DNA of 64,000 bases from Conchocele bisecta. Taxonomy: Eukaryota > Mollusca > Bivalvia > Lucinida > Thyasiridae. The notes beneath the pieces are model-generated. The model made no database searches. It saw only the letters and a list, made by a program, of their open reading frames with translations, and was not told the origin of the DNA. Of this stretch, positions 1 to 12,862 are shown in pieces. The position numbers were made by a program, and so were the translations under genes. Every line of letters starts with the position of its first letter. Position 1 is the first letter of the stretch. The stretch spans positions 27,376,956-27,440,955 of the forward strand of contig CM055269.1 in NCBI GenBank assembly GCA_029237695.1, written 5' to 3'.

Positions 1-1152
1 ATATAAATTGTATGAGGTTTCCTCGCTAATTTGTACATGGTATGTGGCAATTTAGAGTTGAGTTAATCATAATTTTAAAATCAAAGATGGGTGACATCTA
101 CAATATTGATAAACATATAACAATATGTGTATGCGGAAATAGCGGGCACACCATGTGTTACCACTAATGTCAGCATGACAATCCTTATAAATGGTAATGT
201 GTTCTCTCCACGCTCCCAAATCATAAACCTTTGCTAATTAATCACCAGAATTGATCTTCTTCAATAATATGCTTCAGATTCTCCAGATATCTGCAGATAA
301 CAATACCACTATGACAACTGTAATACAGTGCATTATCAACATTACAAAACGTTGTTATTGTATTATTTGTCAGTTTATATACGATTCCGTTTTTTGGTGG
401 GACTGGATACCGCTTTACCCGTTGTCACGGTTCGCTATGTATCATGTGTTGTGTGTTTGTGTTGCTGTCTCTGTTGGCATTACGAAGGTACATGTAGCTC
501 TTTACATTCTGCAAATAAACGTACAGTACTTGTAATTGTAGTTGACCAGCCACTGTAAAATACAACAAATTCACTATTGCAAACAAATTCCCTTACATAT
601 ATAAATGTTTATGTATTACTTGAAACATATTGTTTCACCTCATAGAAGTCAATGTCAGACACGCAACAATACAACCATATATAACTATGGCACGGGTACA
701 ACGGTGGTTGCAGAGTCTTCAACATGGCAAAACTGCACTCCACAACCAGCGGTGTACGGTCCGCAACAAAACCAATAACAACATTAAATAGGAAAAAACA
801 CACAAAATTCAACAAAAGCTCCACAAAACAGTTCCCCCAAAGAATCACTAAGAAAATAATAACGGTCCTAGCAGATAATATTTAGAAACAATAAGACACG
901 TCACAAGAAGACTCGACAGCAAGCCTTCCGCCTTGGAACGGTCAGTGAAGATATCCCCACTGGGGTGTTAAACCTGGTTAGCGCGGCGCCGCAAACCTCC
1001 CATTTACCCTGCCATCGTGTCGCTACGGGATAATACATGAAACTGGAACAAAATCACAAGTAATAAGAACGAATAATAGTCACTATAAACAAGGAAAATA
1101 CAATTGTATATTGATGATAAATAAGTGAACTGAAGTCAACAAGTCACAACGC
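1..1152. other. AT-rich intergenic DNA before the LINE
   Basis: I see no gene here. Short open frames on both strands show no recognisable domain. A somewhat GC-rich patch near 980-1022 is the only compositional change. The stretch ends at the 5' target-site copy of the LINE. Confidence 0.5.
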
Positions 1153-3834
1153 AAGTCACTGAGTAAAACATGTTCGCACAGCCTATATCTGGTCTTACCT
1201 CCATCTTCCTTCTTTTGAGCAACACGATGCAATATCAGTAGACATTTTATCAGCTACGTACAGGGTATACATGTATCATTTCACCTAACTCTCCATGGCA
1301 ACTAACATATGCACTTTAAACGTCCGAGGACTAGGATCTAAGTTAAAACGGACTCAAATATTCCAGTGGCTCAAGGATAACAATTACGCGATATGTTTTT
1401 GCAGGAAACTCATTCAGTAATAAAAATAGAAAATGAGTGGGAAACTGACTGGGGGGCAGAAGGATTCTTTAGTGGAAAGTCAAGCAACTCTGAAGGAGTC
1501 TCTATTCTGTTTAATTCTAATTTAACATATAATGTTTTCAAATACACAGAAATAATTCCCGGTAGAATGCAGGCAATTGAAATTGATATAAACAATAAGC
1601 AGATTTTGCTTATAAATGTATATGGGCCATTTTTTAAAAAGCTAGAAGATTTTATTTCCGAAAATGAAAATTCGCGAATTATTATAGGTGGTGATTTCAA
1701 TGTTTGTCCTAAAACTTTGATTTGGATAAAATTAAAAGAGGAGGGTTACAAAGTACAAACAAACAGAACAGAAAAATTATGTTAAATATTATAGAAAAAT
1801 ATGATTTTACTGATATATGGAGGCAAAAACACGGAACAAAAAAAAAATATACATGGCATTCTAATTCTAGACCACCTATCCTATGTAGACTAGATTATTT
1901 TTTACTATCGGACAATTTGGTGAATACTGTTTCTAAAAGAGAAATAAAATGTAGTTTAAAAACAGAACATTCATTGGTACAAATCATGATAAATATCAAT
2001 GATCAACGTAGAGGCCCAGGATATTTTAAATTGAATAATTCAATTCTTTTCTAAAATAATTATAAAACAATTTGTTAAAAACAATATAGCGGAAATTGCC
2101 AACAGTAACCATGAAGCAAACCCTAACACTATATGGGAGTTAATTAAAGGAACAATCAGAAATGAAACTATAAAATATACTACAAAACGTATTACAAAAG
2201 ATAAAACAGACGAAAATAAATTACAGCAGCAAATTGATATATTAAGTAATGACAATATTCAAACACCTGAAGCAATCAATGAATTAAATAATTGTAAAAG
2301 CCGTCTCGAAGAAATTTACAAAAGACGAGCAGAAAGTATTATTTTTCGATCGAAAGTAAATTGGGTGGAGGCTGGAGAAAAGAATACAATTTTTTTTGCG
2401 GCGCTTGAAAAAAGAGAATTTGAAAGAAAAATTATATTTCACAGCTAACTGTAAATGGAAAACTTGTTACAGACAAGGAACACATTTTACTAGAAGAAAA
2501 ACATTATTATGAAAAACTATATAAGAAAAAAGAATGTACAGATTCTGATATTAATTTTTTCCCAAATGATTATAATAATAAGTTAAATGATGAGGAGAAA
2601 AGTAAATGTGAAGGAATATTGACAGAAGCTGAATATTATAACGCCTTAAAAGAAATGAAAAACAATAAGAGCCCTGGGTCGGATGGAATAATTTTTCAAA
2701 ATGTTTTGGAATGACATAAAAAGTCATTTGGTAAAATCATTAAACTTTTCGATGGAGCAATGCGAACTAACAACACTACACAAACAAAGTGTTATAAATT
2801 TAATTCCAAAAACAGGCAAAGATACAACACACCTCGTCAACTGGAGACCAATAAGTTTGCCAAATATCGACTACAAAATAGCAACAAAGACCATTGCAAA
2901 TAGAATAAAAAAAAGTATTAAATAATTTAATAGATTCTTCACAAACAGGATTTATTAAAGGTAGATATATTGGAGAAAATATAAGGCTCTTATCCGAAGA
3001 AATTGAACACTCAAATGATAAAAATATACCAGGAATCTTATTATTCGCCGATTTTGAAAAAGCATTTGATAGTATAAGCCATGAGTATATAATTAAGGTA
3101 TTAACCTTTGTAAACTTCGGACCCAGCTTAATCAAATGGATTCAAATATATCATAATATATCTAGTTGTGTAACAAATAATGGCTATCTTTCAGATTTGT
3201 TTTGCTTGGGAAGAGGAGTAAGTCAAGGATGGTCCATTATCTCCTTATTTATTCATAATCGCAATAGAATACTCTCGCACAGTGTGAGAAAAAATCAATT
3301 AATAAAAGGAATAACTATAAATAGTGAAGAAAAAAAAAAAATAAAATACTATGTTCGCGGATGATGCTACACATTTTGCATGGATGGGTCCAGACAATCT
3401 CTCGAAATATTAATTAGTACAATAGATAATTTTGGAAACATTTCAGGTTTACGTTTAAACTATTCTAAGTCAATATTGTTTAGAAACAGGTTCGACGAAG
3501 AACTCTACAACTACGTACTGTGATGATAAACCATTTTCATGGACTGCAGATGTGGCCAAAACTTTAAGGATATATTTTTGTAATGATAAAAATAAAGTGC
3601 ATAGTTTAAACATAGATCCTAAAATAAAGGAATTTCAGCAATGTTTAGGCAAATGGAAAAAAAAGAAAGCTCACCATACTAGGTAAAATAACTGTCATTA
3701 AAAGTTTTGCACTTCCAAAATTAATATTCCCTTTATGTCGCGTGACACGTGCATTCTTGTACATTCTGGAATCCGTATACATGTAATTGTATATTTGTGA
3801 TGTGTGGTACTGTGTTGTATTGTTGTGCGTATTA

Positions 3835-3906
3835 TTGATTTCACATCCCTGTGATTCCACATACCTGTGGTTTCACACACCTGTGATTTGTACACACCTG
3901 TGATTT
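3835..3906. repeat. Short tandem repeat, about 18 bp units
   Basis: Four diverged copies of a unit containing CACCTGTGATTT lie in a row inside the presumed LTR. Confidence 0.55.
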
Positions 3907-5284
3907 AGCATGTACATTTGCCATGTACAATGTGCGTGTAATAAGGGGGCTTATGTTGTATTGGTGGAGATACGTTTATGCGTGTCCTATTTGCGGATTT
4001 AAATATACGTCTATTTTATGAGCAATGTTTTACTGATGTCACGCCATATTTGCCACAGACTATGCATGTGTGTGGTAGAGAACTCGTTGACTGCGTGTGC
4101 TGGTTTCGCTAGGGAAAAGATACCATTTTAGTATTACGGATGTCCACTGTCCGTGCCAGCCGAGTTTGTCCGCGTGTCAGTGTTTCACCATATAAGGGAC
4201 CTTCTGTAGGTGAAGCCAGTATATACGCAGACCATACCATGGTCTGCCCTGTTTATGTATGCTACGGGTTAGTGTTTCATCATAGCCTGGTACTGGCCAA
4301 CACGGATATATCAGATCCCATAATGGTGATATTTTGTGTCGTGATATTTCCGTAAATGACCACGATATTTGAGTTTAGTATGTGCTACACTCTCATTTGA
4401 GTGTATAGCCGTAGGACCGTTATAGAGAGGGGTTTGGCGGGGCCAAGAAGCGACCTTCGCATTGTCGAGACCAGTCGAGTAGATTTCGGATTATGAGATC
4501 TGGGTCTATAGTGTGCAGATTTATGGTAGTGTGGGGTATACCATGTTGGATGGTATTTATTCCACGAGGGCTGTACACTGGTTTGGTTGAATTTAAGGCG
4601 TGGGAACATATATTTATGCCAAATATAACCCACGGGTGACATGGCAAAAAAAAAGCCATGGTTTTGTATATTTATGTGAGATGTCGTACGAGGGGTAGGC
4701 AATATTCTTTATTCCGTGCATGGTTTCACTGGTGCGTATATAAGCGATGTCTCGCTATGTGTTGGCGGGACACATAGTTCTGGTTACAGAAGACTAGTAC
4801 GGTATTCACCAGTGACACGGAGGATTTTGGTATGTACCCTAGAACATTTTATTTCAGCTGTGATTTTGCCGTTGTTCGATTCCCGTTTTAGTCTGTTGTG
4901 CATCCTGTCTGTCTGTCTGTGCGTATTCGTCCAGTAATTGGAGATTCATTTCATTTTTGTAGCCTCTTGAGAACGCTCCAGCGAGCCACATTGGACGTTT
5001 TGGTCCACTCGTTTGAGGGCAGACCCCAGTTCAGTGCAGAGTATCGGGGATCGTCCGAGTGTCCGTACGTCTGTCTGGCGCAGTGTGTGTAGCAGCTCCG
5101 GGTGCAGGCCTGTATAGAGCAGTGTGTGATAGCTTCCTCGCGTTCAGCAGACAGTCACAGCCATAGTTTAGTGAAGTGAAACGCATACACACATATCATA
5201 TCATTATACTACCACCGAGTTGAATGTCACCTAAGTGAAACTTTTCCCGGCGTCTTAGCCAAACGTGATAATCGCCATTTTGTA

Positions 5285-5490
5285 TTATATCGGAACTTTA
5301 CATCCGGTCTACCACTTTCCGGTATTACAACCCATTGATTCACCATGGATACTTTACATCCGGTCTACCACAATCCGGGTTGCTACAGTCGAGTGATACT
5401 ATAGGAAATTTACATCTGGTCCACCATTTCCGGAGATAATACTACCTGTGGAACTTTACTTCCGGGAACCAGCTTCCGGAACATTATCGT
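5285..5490. repeat. Imperfect tandem repeat around ACTTTACATCCGG
   Basis: About four diverged units, each with ttTACATCCGGTCTACCA-like sequence followed by TCCGG, lie within the presumed LTR. Tandem short motifs of this sort in an LTR can be enhancer repeats, but this is inference. Confidence 0.55.
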
Positions 5491-7937
5491 TATTGACTAT
5501 CATGTGATGTAACCACATCCGCTTTGACTTTGACATTCATACTTTGGAAATATATTGCATAGGCAATACATATGTATACTTTGATAGTGTATGGTAATAC
5601 TCCTATCATGGCATATCATGGCTAAAGGATTGTAGTAAGACTACATATATTGTTTATGGATTAATCCACTTAGAAGTTGGTTATAGCCATATTGTTGACT
5701 AGACCTCATATTGCGGGTGAGGCAGACCTTGGGACCTTGATACTCAGAGGTTACACTATCTATTGAGATACGCCAGCACTGGGGTAGCTCAGATGATTGT
5801 CATTTGTCCTCCAATGTTCGTTATGCCATTGGTTTATACTTGTATGTTATTTCACTTTGATTAGCGATCATCAAAGTACTTGTGCATTCATACTATTGTC
5901 CACTACGGGACCATTGAGATTACCACATACCGAGTTTTATTCGTTCTATAGCTTTTAAGTTGCGTTAAAGTATAACAGTCGATTGGCTTACAACCTGTAG
6001 TAATTGAATAGTATCATGCACAGTACAGTGATGTTCGCAGATCAATGTATCATGTATTCCTGTGTGTTCCCCATGTAATATAGTGTACATTATAAGTGAT
6101 TAAGTGACTACGTGTACTTATCTACTCTGGCCTATCCCTTACACTTCAACTGCATTGTTACCACTTTTCGTTCGTCAGATCAAGCTATATTGGCCATAAC
6201 GTCATAACAATTGAAGTATACTTGGTTCATATGATAATTGGGGGAGACAATTTGTCTGGATCATTCATGACCTTGGTAATGACCTTGACACTTTAACAGT
6301 TCTAGAAAATCCGGAGCAGGAGACTTTAAAGCAAATTATACGCATTATGTTTGATTTTCTCTGGGATTCAAAGCCTGATAAAATTAGTAGAAAAATTATT
6401 GTTAAAACGTTCGAAGAAGGCGGGCTAAAAATGATAGAATTAGAATCGTTTATTGATGCACTAAGGGCTACATGGATCAAACGACTTGCAGGAACTGCAA
6501 ATCACGGAAAATGGAAAGTACTATATTTAAATTATTTGAAGCCTTTTGGTGGTGTACATATATTTGAAGGAAATGTAGATCAAACAGACGTAAAACATTT
6601 GATAAAAAATAATTTTTTGACAGATGTTCTTAAATCATGGTGCAAGCTAAACTTCTGCGATAATCCAGAAACAATATCAAAGCAAATTTTATGGAACAAT
6701 TCGAAAATAAAAGGTAATGGAAGAATGTTTTACTACAAGGAATGAGCTAATAAGGGGATTAAATATATAAAACAACTATACGATTATAGAACTACATCAT
6801 TCTTCAATTTTACAAAAATGAAAGAACTATTTGATGTTAGTAATAACGATTACCTAAAATACTTCAAACTGATTTCGTGCATTCCTCAAGACTGGAGAAC
6901 ACGAATTAAAAATGAAAGAATAAACACGATTAATACAAAGATACTATTAATAGAACAAATAAAAACCACGACCAAATGTAATAAGAAGCTATATAACATG
7001 TTTCTTAATCAACTGAAACCGGTTGTGCATAAAGTCAAGACAAAATGGGATGACGAATTCGCGGATAAAAATATAAATTGGAAGATAGTCTACACAAATC
7101 ATTTTACAAACACTATAAGTTCTAAACTTATAGGAATTTTCAGTACAAATTTTTGATGAGAATTGTTGCTACAAACGATTATTTACTTAAGTGTAACATT
7201 GTCAGCTCCAATTTGTGTGATTTTTGCGCCATGGCTCCAGAAACAAATAAGCACCTGTTTTGGGAATGCACTATAAGCCAACATTTTTGGTCACAGCTGA
7301 ATACATTATTAAACAATAATAATATTGTATGTAATTTTGATTGGCACGCTGTTTGCTTCGGGCAATATGAGCAAGACAACAAGTTTTTCAACTTTTGCAT
7401 CATACTAGGAAAATACTTTATATATACATGTACATTACGAAACACGGAACATAAATTTCCAGAGTTTATGTCTTACCTAAAGGCAACACAAAATATTGAA
7501 AAATAAATTGCAATGAATAGAAATAAGTTCATAGTTCATGAACGAAAATGGAATGTTATCCAATTAGACTAACACTCATTTAGAGATACACGAACCTTCT
7601 GATTATACATACAAATATTACAGTTAGGTATAGCAGCATATACCGTAATAGTATTGTATCGTGATGTGTTGCTCAATTATTATTCAATAAACCTATTTCA
7701 CCATATCTCATTTTCAACTCTATTCTCTCATCTAAATAACATTCTTAAATAAATTCAACCTAACCATGTATGAACAATACGTTATAATCTATAATTATTT
7801 ACAATACATGTACTCATAGTTGATTGTAAACAAGGAGTGTAACCTATAAATGCATGTTGTTAAACTGCTTGTAACTCATTTATTGTTTGTATATGACTAT
7901 GTATGGAAATAAAAAACTTAAAACTGAAGTCACTGAG

Positions 7938-8087
7938 CAACTACGAATTATCGCTACCCGTTTACAGTTGGGTAAACTTAAGCAATGTGGATAAAATGTC
8001 TTGCTCAAAGACACGCAATGCCTCAAGTCGAACCTACGTCCCTTGGATCAGAAGCCCGACGCTCTAACCCCTAGGCCACTTCGCTCA
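7938..8087 (-). mobile_element. tRNA-derived SINE
   Basis: On the minus strand the element begins gagcgaagtggcctaggggt, which fits a pol III A box, and has aggttcgacttg about 40 bp later as B box. It continues with a conserved SINE-like body (gtctttgagcaagacatttt). Length about 150 bp. It abuts the 3' target duplication of the LINE, so the LINE integrated at the SINE edge or the two landed side by side. It is not a functional tRNA: no cloverleaf with paired acceptor arms is apparent. Confidence 0.7.
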
Positions 8088-8206
8088 AAATATTGACAGT
8101 ACCTTGCCTCTGTGTAGTGCCTGCAATAGGGAGATGACCCCGATAAGTAATGCTTTCGGTCAACTCCCATTATTTAGTGTGTATTGTCTTATACATGTAT
8201 AGTAGA

Positions 8207-8720
8207 TTCAAGCTGACCTGTCGGCTTGACCTTTGACCCAAATATTCATAAGTCCATTTTACAGTTAGGGGTGCAATGGTTTTGTCGTTACTTGTAACTC
8301 GCAATCATTCACATAACCGTTATATAGTAAACCGGTTTTATTTGACATCTACACATGGCATGATGACATGCTATATTTGGGCTGCCAGATGAGAAAACAT
8401 ACCTTATGACAAGTGATCAACATTGTCCCAGATCAGCATGCGCAATTGCTCACTCTTCAGTTGCCAGTGTGCTTTATCACCATCAGCACAGTGATTACCG
8501 ACCATAATCTCAAATGTATAGATGTGCTGATGCTGTAAGTTGAGCCAATGTCATAAGATCCTTTTTCGCAATCGGGGCCCATTTATGAACGACATGCTAT
8601 AGGTCCTTGGCATACCGACTAGTTGTGTGTGATGAAAGTTTACATTTTAAGAACATAGAACAGTCCAAATTACGTATGTTAATTGTGAAAGGTGAAAGGT
8701 CAAGCGAACAGGTCAGCTTG
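8207..8720. mobile_element. MITE-like element with about 27-bp inverted ends
   Basis: TTCAAGCTGACCTGT near 8208 reappears inverted as ACAGGTCAGCTTGAA near 8708-8722, and the next bases (GCTTGACCTTT versus AAAGGTCAAGC) also pair. The interior holds no coding sequence. This fits a small non-autonomous TIR element of about 515 bp. Confidence 0.6.
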
Positions 8721-10005
8721 AAACCATAATACCATAATGAATCAAATATTGTTTAAAGTAAGTACATGCGAGACTGTTCGAATCTGTCACCATTTGACTG
8801 AGTCGAGGTGAAGGACTCTTCAGCTAGGACATACTTTCCTAATATGTCCCATTTTTCAAATCGGCGTATACAAAGCAAATGTAAGCAGGGGTGGAAAATC
8901 GTTTGAATGAAGGTTTAGTTCTATGCAAATGCACAAGTGAAGTATGAAAACATTTCGAGAAAGAAAACAGACAATAAATATAACCAATTGTTGTCTTTTG
9001 CCAAACCCAATGTCAATGTCCAATGACTTTGATATTTGCTTTAAAAGTTTTTGTGTTTGCTTTCATTCCGTGGTCCATCCATGCTGGCCCCACGCCCAAG
9101 ATCAAGATCAATGACTTACTTGTGTTACAGGTTTAGCATAAAAGTGTTAGCTTCATATCCTTGTAACCCCTTGGTTTATTTACTTGATACTTTGCATACA
9201 TCTATATCATCATCCATATCTGTATTCCATGCTTGATATGTGCAGCCTCCATGCCAATGCATGGTTAAGGTCAAAATTTGTTTTAAAAGTCGTTTGCAAA
9301 TTTGTTTTTATTTAAAGTAAAAGCAGCATCTGGAGCATCTGTCGATTTTATCGGAACATCTAGTTTCATGCAGTTCACATAAATTTGTGACTGGCTCACA
9401 AAGAACTAACATTATGTATGATTGAACTTCTTTTATATTTAGCCATTAATATTGTAATCTTCTGTAGGAAGAAGATTATATTTTATTTTATAAATTTATA
9501 TTTTTATTCCCTTACCATGTGATGTTACTTTTGCTACTATAGTGGTCTAAAAGACCCTTTCCTGAACCTATTTTTTATAAAAGAAATAACCCTGGGAGAT
9601 ATATTCCTCCCTTTAGACTTGTCCTATTCCCAGCGTACTCGTGCTTGAAATATCTTACTTTAAAAACTATTGTTGGTCATTCTATATCACAGACAAACTA
9701 TCTCACATTTAACCGTTTGGATTTCTTATTATACCAAAATAAGTTTCATATACGTTATTGAAACTCAAGAATACATTCTTTAAACTCAATAATTACTCTA
9801 AATCTAAACATTGTGTCATAAGTAAACAAAACAAAATATTGTAAAATTTGTGTCAGTCATATGGAATGACAAACTCCAGTGGCCATGAAAATGTCAGTAC
9901 TTGAAAACAAATAGTTTGGAAGTTAATCAATTTATGCCCACTGAATGGTGATAGGGCATATAGTGTTACCAGTCACGTGCATCACAAACACTTGACATTT
10001 TGTAA
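8721..10005. other. Intergenic DNA with one stray satellite unit
   Basis: Nothing coding is recognisable. A single diverged unit of the 150-bp repeat described at 10010-10600 lies at about 9040-9120. The rest is AT-rich. Confidence 0.45.
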
Positions 10006-10600
10006 ATTAATTATAATTTCTGTTTTCCTCCATGGAATCTCTTCATATTTGGCTGATGTATTCCTATCATCATTCTGCTTCATTCTGCACAATGTTCCCT
10101 GCCCCTGCTCAAGCTCAAGGTCAAGGTCATTCACATATAGCTTCATTGTTCGATAAACTTAACATTTTTCTGTTTCCATTCACGGAATCGTTTCATATTT
10201 GGCTGATGTCTTCCTACCATCATCCTGCTACATTCTGCACAAGGTGCCCCACCCGCGCTCAAGCCCAAGGTCAAGTCCGTGCACTTATAATTATCTTAGT
10301 TGTTCGATAAACTTAACATTTCGTTTTTCTGATTCCCTTTATGGAATCTTTTCATGTTTGGCTGATGTCTTCATATCATCAACCTACCTCATTCACAAGA
10401 TGCCACGCCCCCTCAACCCCAAAGTCAAGGTCATTCAGTTATAATAACATTTCGTAAATTTCTTTTAGCATATGTTTCCTTTCATGGATTTATTATTCAT
10501 ATTTAGATGATGTATTCACATCATTATTCAGCATTAAATGCCCAACCCAGGCATAACCCCAAGGTCAAGGTCATTCACTTATATATTTTCTAATCAAATG
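10006..10600. repeat. Tandem array, about 150-bp units, 4 copies
   Basis: Each unit contains GGAATC.TTCATATTTGG, a CATCATCCTGC-like block, and ends near CCCAAGGTCAAGGTCATTCA. Unit starts fall near 10020, 10175, 10335 and 10470. Diverged single copies of the same family recur at 9040, 12285-12360 and 23880, and pieces with CCAAGGTCAA at 31135. The open frames across it are repeat-driven and not genes. Confidence 0.75.
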
Positions 10601-11053
10601 TGCCATCGCTTTTCTTTGGCGGCCAGCAGGGGCATTCATGTGCCGATAGGCCACATTTCTAGTATAATGTTCTAGTAGATAAGATTTCAAACCTGAGTAA
10701 ATACGAGCCCAGGTATGCATTGCTGTGTTGGTGGTGCAGTGACTGTGGACATACGTGAGTCACTGCTCACTTGCTTTAGTTTCTCATTGAAAGTATATGC
10801 TGTGGCTACCATTTAGACCATCTTGATGGGACAGTTCAAATGAATTGTCAGAGTTGAAAAAGAAAAAAAATATGTTTTTGCAATTCCCATGCCAGTGAAT
10901 GTATGTCCTGTCTGAAATGAGTTAACCCATGCAGAGTGCAAGTTGTTTATTATTAGTTCACATGAGTATGCAGTGCAAGGTGAGCTCTTGAGATCACCCA
11001 CTGTCCATTGTCCGTCTGTTCACACTTGATAAACAACATCTCCTCTAAAACCA

Positions 11054-11415
11054 GTGGGTGGTAGGTCGGAGCATGTGATGGGTAATTTAACGATCGGGGT
11101 TCATCCTTTCCGGAATGCCGACTTACATGGTTGGCCCTCATTTACATGTCCCCTGTACTTGAGAGCTAAATACTGTTATGCTCCATTAAGACGTAATAAG
11201 CTTATAGGTAATCCTATTACTTTGGGGCAAGAGCTAAGTGACTCTGGTGTGGCATGGACCTGGCACCAGGTCTGGATATTCTGATTTCAGGACTGAATAT
11301 ATTGTTTTTGTAAATATTGAGTTCTGATTTTGGGAATTTCCCTCATCATGGACTGGTTGAATGCGGGATAGTTGGCCCGGCCTTAAATGACCCTATCTGT
11401 CGATATGCCGTTAAA
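11054..11415 (+). repeat. Dispersed repeat family D, copy 1
   Basis: A segment of about 360 bp that starts near GGAGCATGTGATGGGTAATT and ends in GTTAAACACCAATACTCACT followed by a CACT run. A second copy lies at 13565-13945, and 5' fragments at 14450-14525 and 38400-38460. The tail resembles 3' ends of molluscan SINE-like repeats, suggesting retroposition; no A or B box was seen. Confidence 0.65.
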
Positions 11416-11811
11416 CACCAATACTCACTCACTCCTCTAAAACCAATGGGCCAATGTTGATGAAATTTCACAGGAAACATCTTTTGGTGGGGGAAAGCAA
11501 AACTGTTGAATGTTGAATGTTTGAAAAACTTGGTCAGTAGGTCAAATGAAAAAGAAAACACCATTAAATAAGATCTACAACCTACTTGCTGGAATGTTGC
11601 CGAACTTGACCAGAATTTGATTGGTTGGATCATTAGGTCATTTAGTTGTCACGGTAACCAATAGTAAGAAATTTAACATTCTTGTCTTAAAGGCATATTA
11701 TTACAATATAGTTACATTTGACCCAAACTATTTTTATTGCATTTTTCTTCAATTCGAATTTACATTTTATGTACATAGTGCAATGACTTACAACAACTAG
11801 AAAATAACAAA

Positions 11812-12272
11812 AAAAGAGGTCGGGGACGGGCTCGAACTCACGACCCTAATGTTTTCGAAGCTATGTAAAATTTTGCAACTACTACAGTTACGCATGCACA
11901 TAAACACATCCTGTATTCATTGATGCGGACCTCCAATAAGCCATCTAGTTTCATTTACATGCATTTAAAGAAATATACAGACGATTATATTCATTTCTCA
12001 ACAAACGCGCTAACGCACATTTTGCTAGATTGTCGTCAACTAACAAAATGTGCATTATTGTGTACGCTGAAAAATTAACACAATCGTCTGTCTCTCTTTT
12101 AATTTATATAAATGAAAACAGTTGACTTGTCGGAGGTCCGCATCAATGAAGACAACAATGTACATAACTTATAGAAGCCAGATTTGTTGCTGCGCATGCT
12201 CAACTGTAGTTACAAACTATCATATAGCTTCAAAAACCTTAGGGGCGTGAGTTCAAGCCTGTCCTTTACCTA
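11812..12272. repeat. 460-bp foldback with tRNA B-box-like arms
   Basis: Left arm 11812-11905 is the inverted, diverged counterpart of 12186-12272 (for example gaactcacgaccctaa versus ttaggggcgtgagttc). Inner segments also pair: GGACCTCCAATAAG near 11930 with GGAGGTCCGCATCAATGA near 12130, and ACAGACGATT near 11978 with CAATCGTCTGTC near 12080. The centre is about 12040. Both arms carry a pol III B-box-like stretch (gagttcgagcccgtcc on the minus strand of the left arm). Confidence 0.65.
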
Positions 12273-12524
12273 TTTCCGCACACGTCTTCTTATCATCATC
12301 TTGCTTCATTATGTAAAAGATGTATACCACCACTCAACCGTAAGCTTAAGGTCGTTCAATTATATCTTGTATAGTCCACCCTCCCATAACGGTCACCTCT
12401 CCTAGGAGGTCACCTCCAAACAACGGCCAATGTTAATTCCCCTCATTCGATCTTTGTAGTTGCCCGCTTGCGGACAACGCGATATTGTCTGCACTTTGGT
12501 GGCCGTCAGTAGTACTCAGTACGT

Positions 12525-12862
12525 ACGTAGGTCAGAGTGTCCGGTTAAAGTTTTTTTGTTTAAGTTTTTTGGTCAACATTCGGCGGGTGTGACATTCGGG
12601 CTGCGGCCATCTAGTTTTTTAAATTTGGTAAAGTTTTTCGATGTACTATATCTCTGCACCTACATCATCCATTGCCTTGAAACTTCACGAGTGTTTATCA
12701 TCATCCATATTTTCATTCTATTCAACATAGTCTTCACTTTGGCGTCCGTCCGTCCGTCCGTCCGTCCGTCCGTCCGTTCGTGTGTCCGGTTAAAGTTGCC
12801 GGTTAAAGTTTTTCGTCAACGCTGGGCGGGCGCGACATGCGGGCTGCGGCCATCTAATGTGT
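12525..12862. repeat. Tandem duplication with GTCC microsatellite
   Basis: GTGTCCGGTTAAAGTT... to CTGCGGCCATCTA occurs at 12536-12615 and again at 12781-12858. A (GTCC)n tract lies just before the second copy (12744-12778). No gene is supported. Confidence 0.65.

Larger units (their letters stand above)
3736..6290. mobile_element. 2.55-kb TG...CA insertion inside the LINE, probable solo LTR
   Basis: The LINE frame stops at 3735 and resumes at 6296. CTTTA is present on both sides (3731-3735 and 6291-6295), a 5-bp target duplication. The inserted DNA begins TGTCGCGTGACA and ends ACCTTGACA, so its outermost bases are TGTC...GACA as in LTR ends. It has no convincing coding sequence and holds TATA-like stretches (tatataagcg near 4737). 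These points fit a solo LTR left by recombination of an LTR retrotransposon; 2.55 kb is long for an LTR. The alternative is a non-autonomous element with very short inverted ends. Confidence 0.6.
1295..7506 (+). pseudogene. LINE ORF2 (endonuclease-reverse transcriptase), broken
   Basis: Encodes the retrotransposition enzyme: target nicking by an APE-type endonuclease and reverse transcription of the element RNA. Visible in order: endonuclease N-terminus (TLNVRGLGSKLKR near 1310, then LQETHS near 1400, GGDFNVCP near 1690), RT block KSPGSDG near 2670, NWRPISLPNIDYKI near 2840, ADFEKAFDSISHEY near 3045, and the catalytic FADDATHF near 3355. After the inserted element the C-terminal part resumes (FDFLWDSKPDKISRK at about 6350) and ends with a CCHC-like knuckle CDFC...KHLFWEC near 7220-7270. 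The frame is broken by several indels (for example near 1399, 1715, 2045, 2430, 2925, 3340 and 7155) and by the insertion. No function is expected. Confidence 0.88.
1164..7926 (+). mobile_element. Non-LTR retrotransposon (LINE, L1/Tx1-like), 5'-truncated and interrupted
   Basis: A LINE copy of about 4.2 kb after removing the 2.55-kb insertion at 3736-6290. The 11-mer AAGTCACTGAG occurs exactly at 1153-1163 and 7927-7937 and is read as the target-site duplication. The 3' end is A-rich (ggaaataaaaaacttaaaac) without a long poly-A tail. There is no ORF1 and only about 130 bp before ORF2, so the copy is 5' truncated or from a lineage without ORF1. The clade assignment rests on the style of the endonuclease and C-terminal region and is tentative. 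Confidence 0.85.

Noticed and set aside
7938..8087. tRNA gene
   Set aside because: A and B boxes are present, but the acceptor and other arms do not pair and a SINE body follows.
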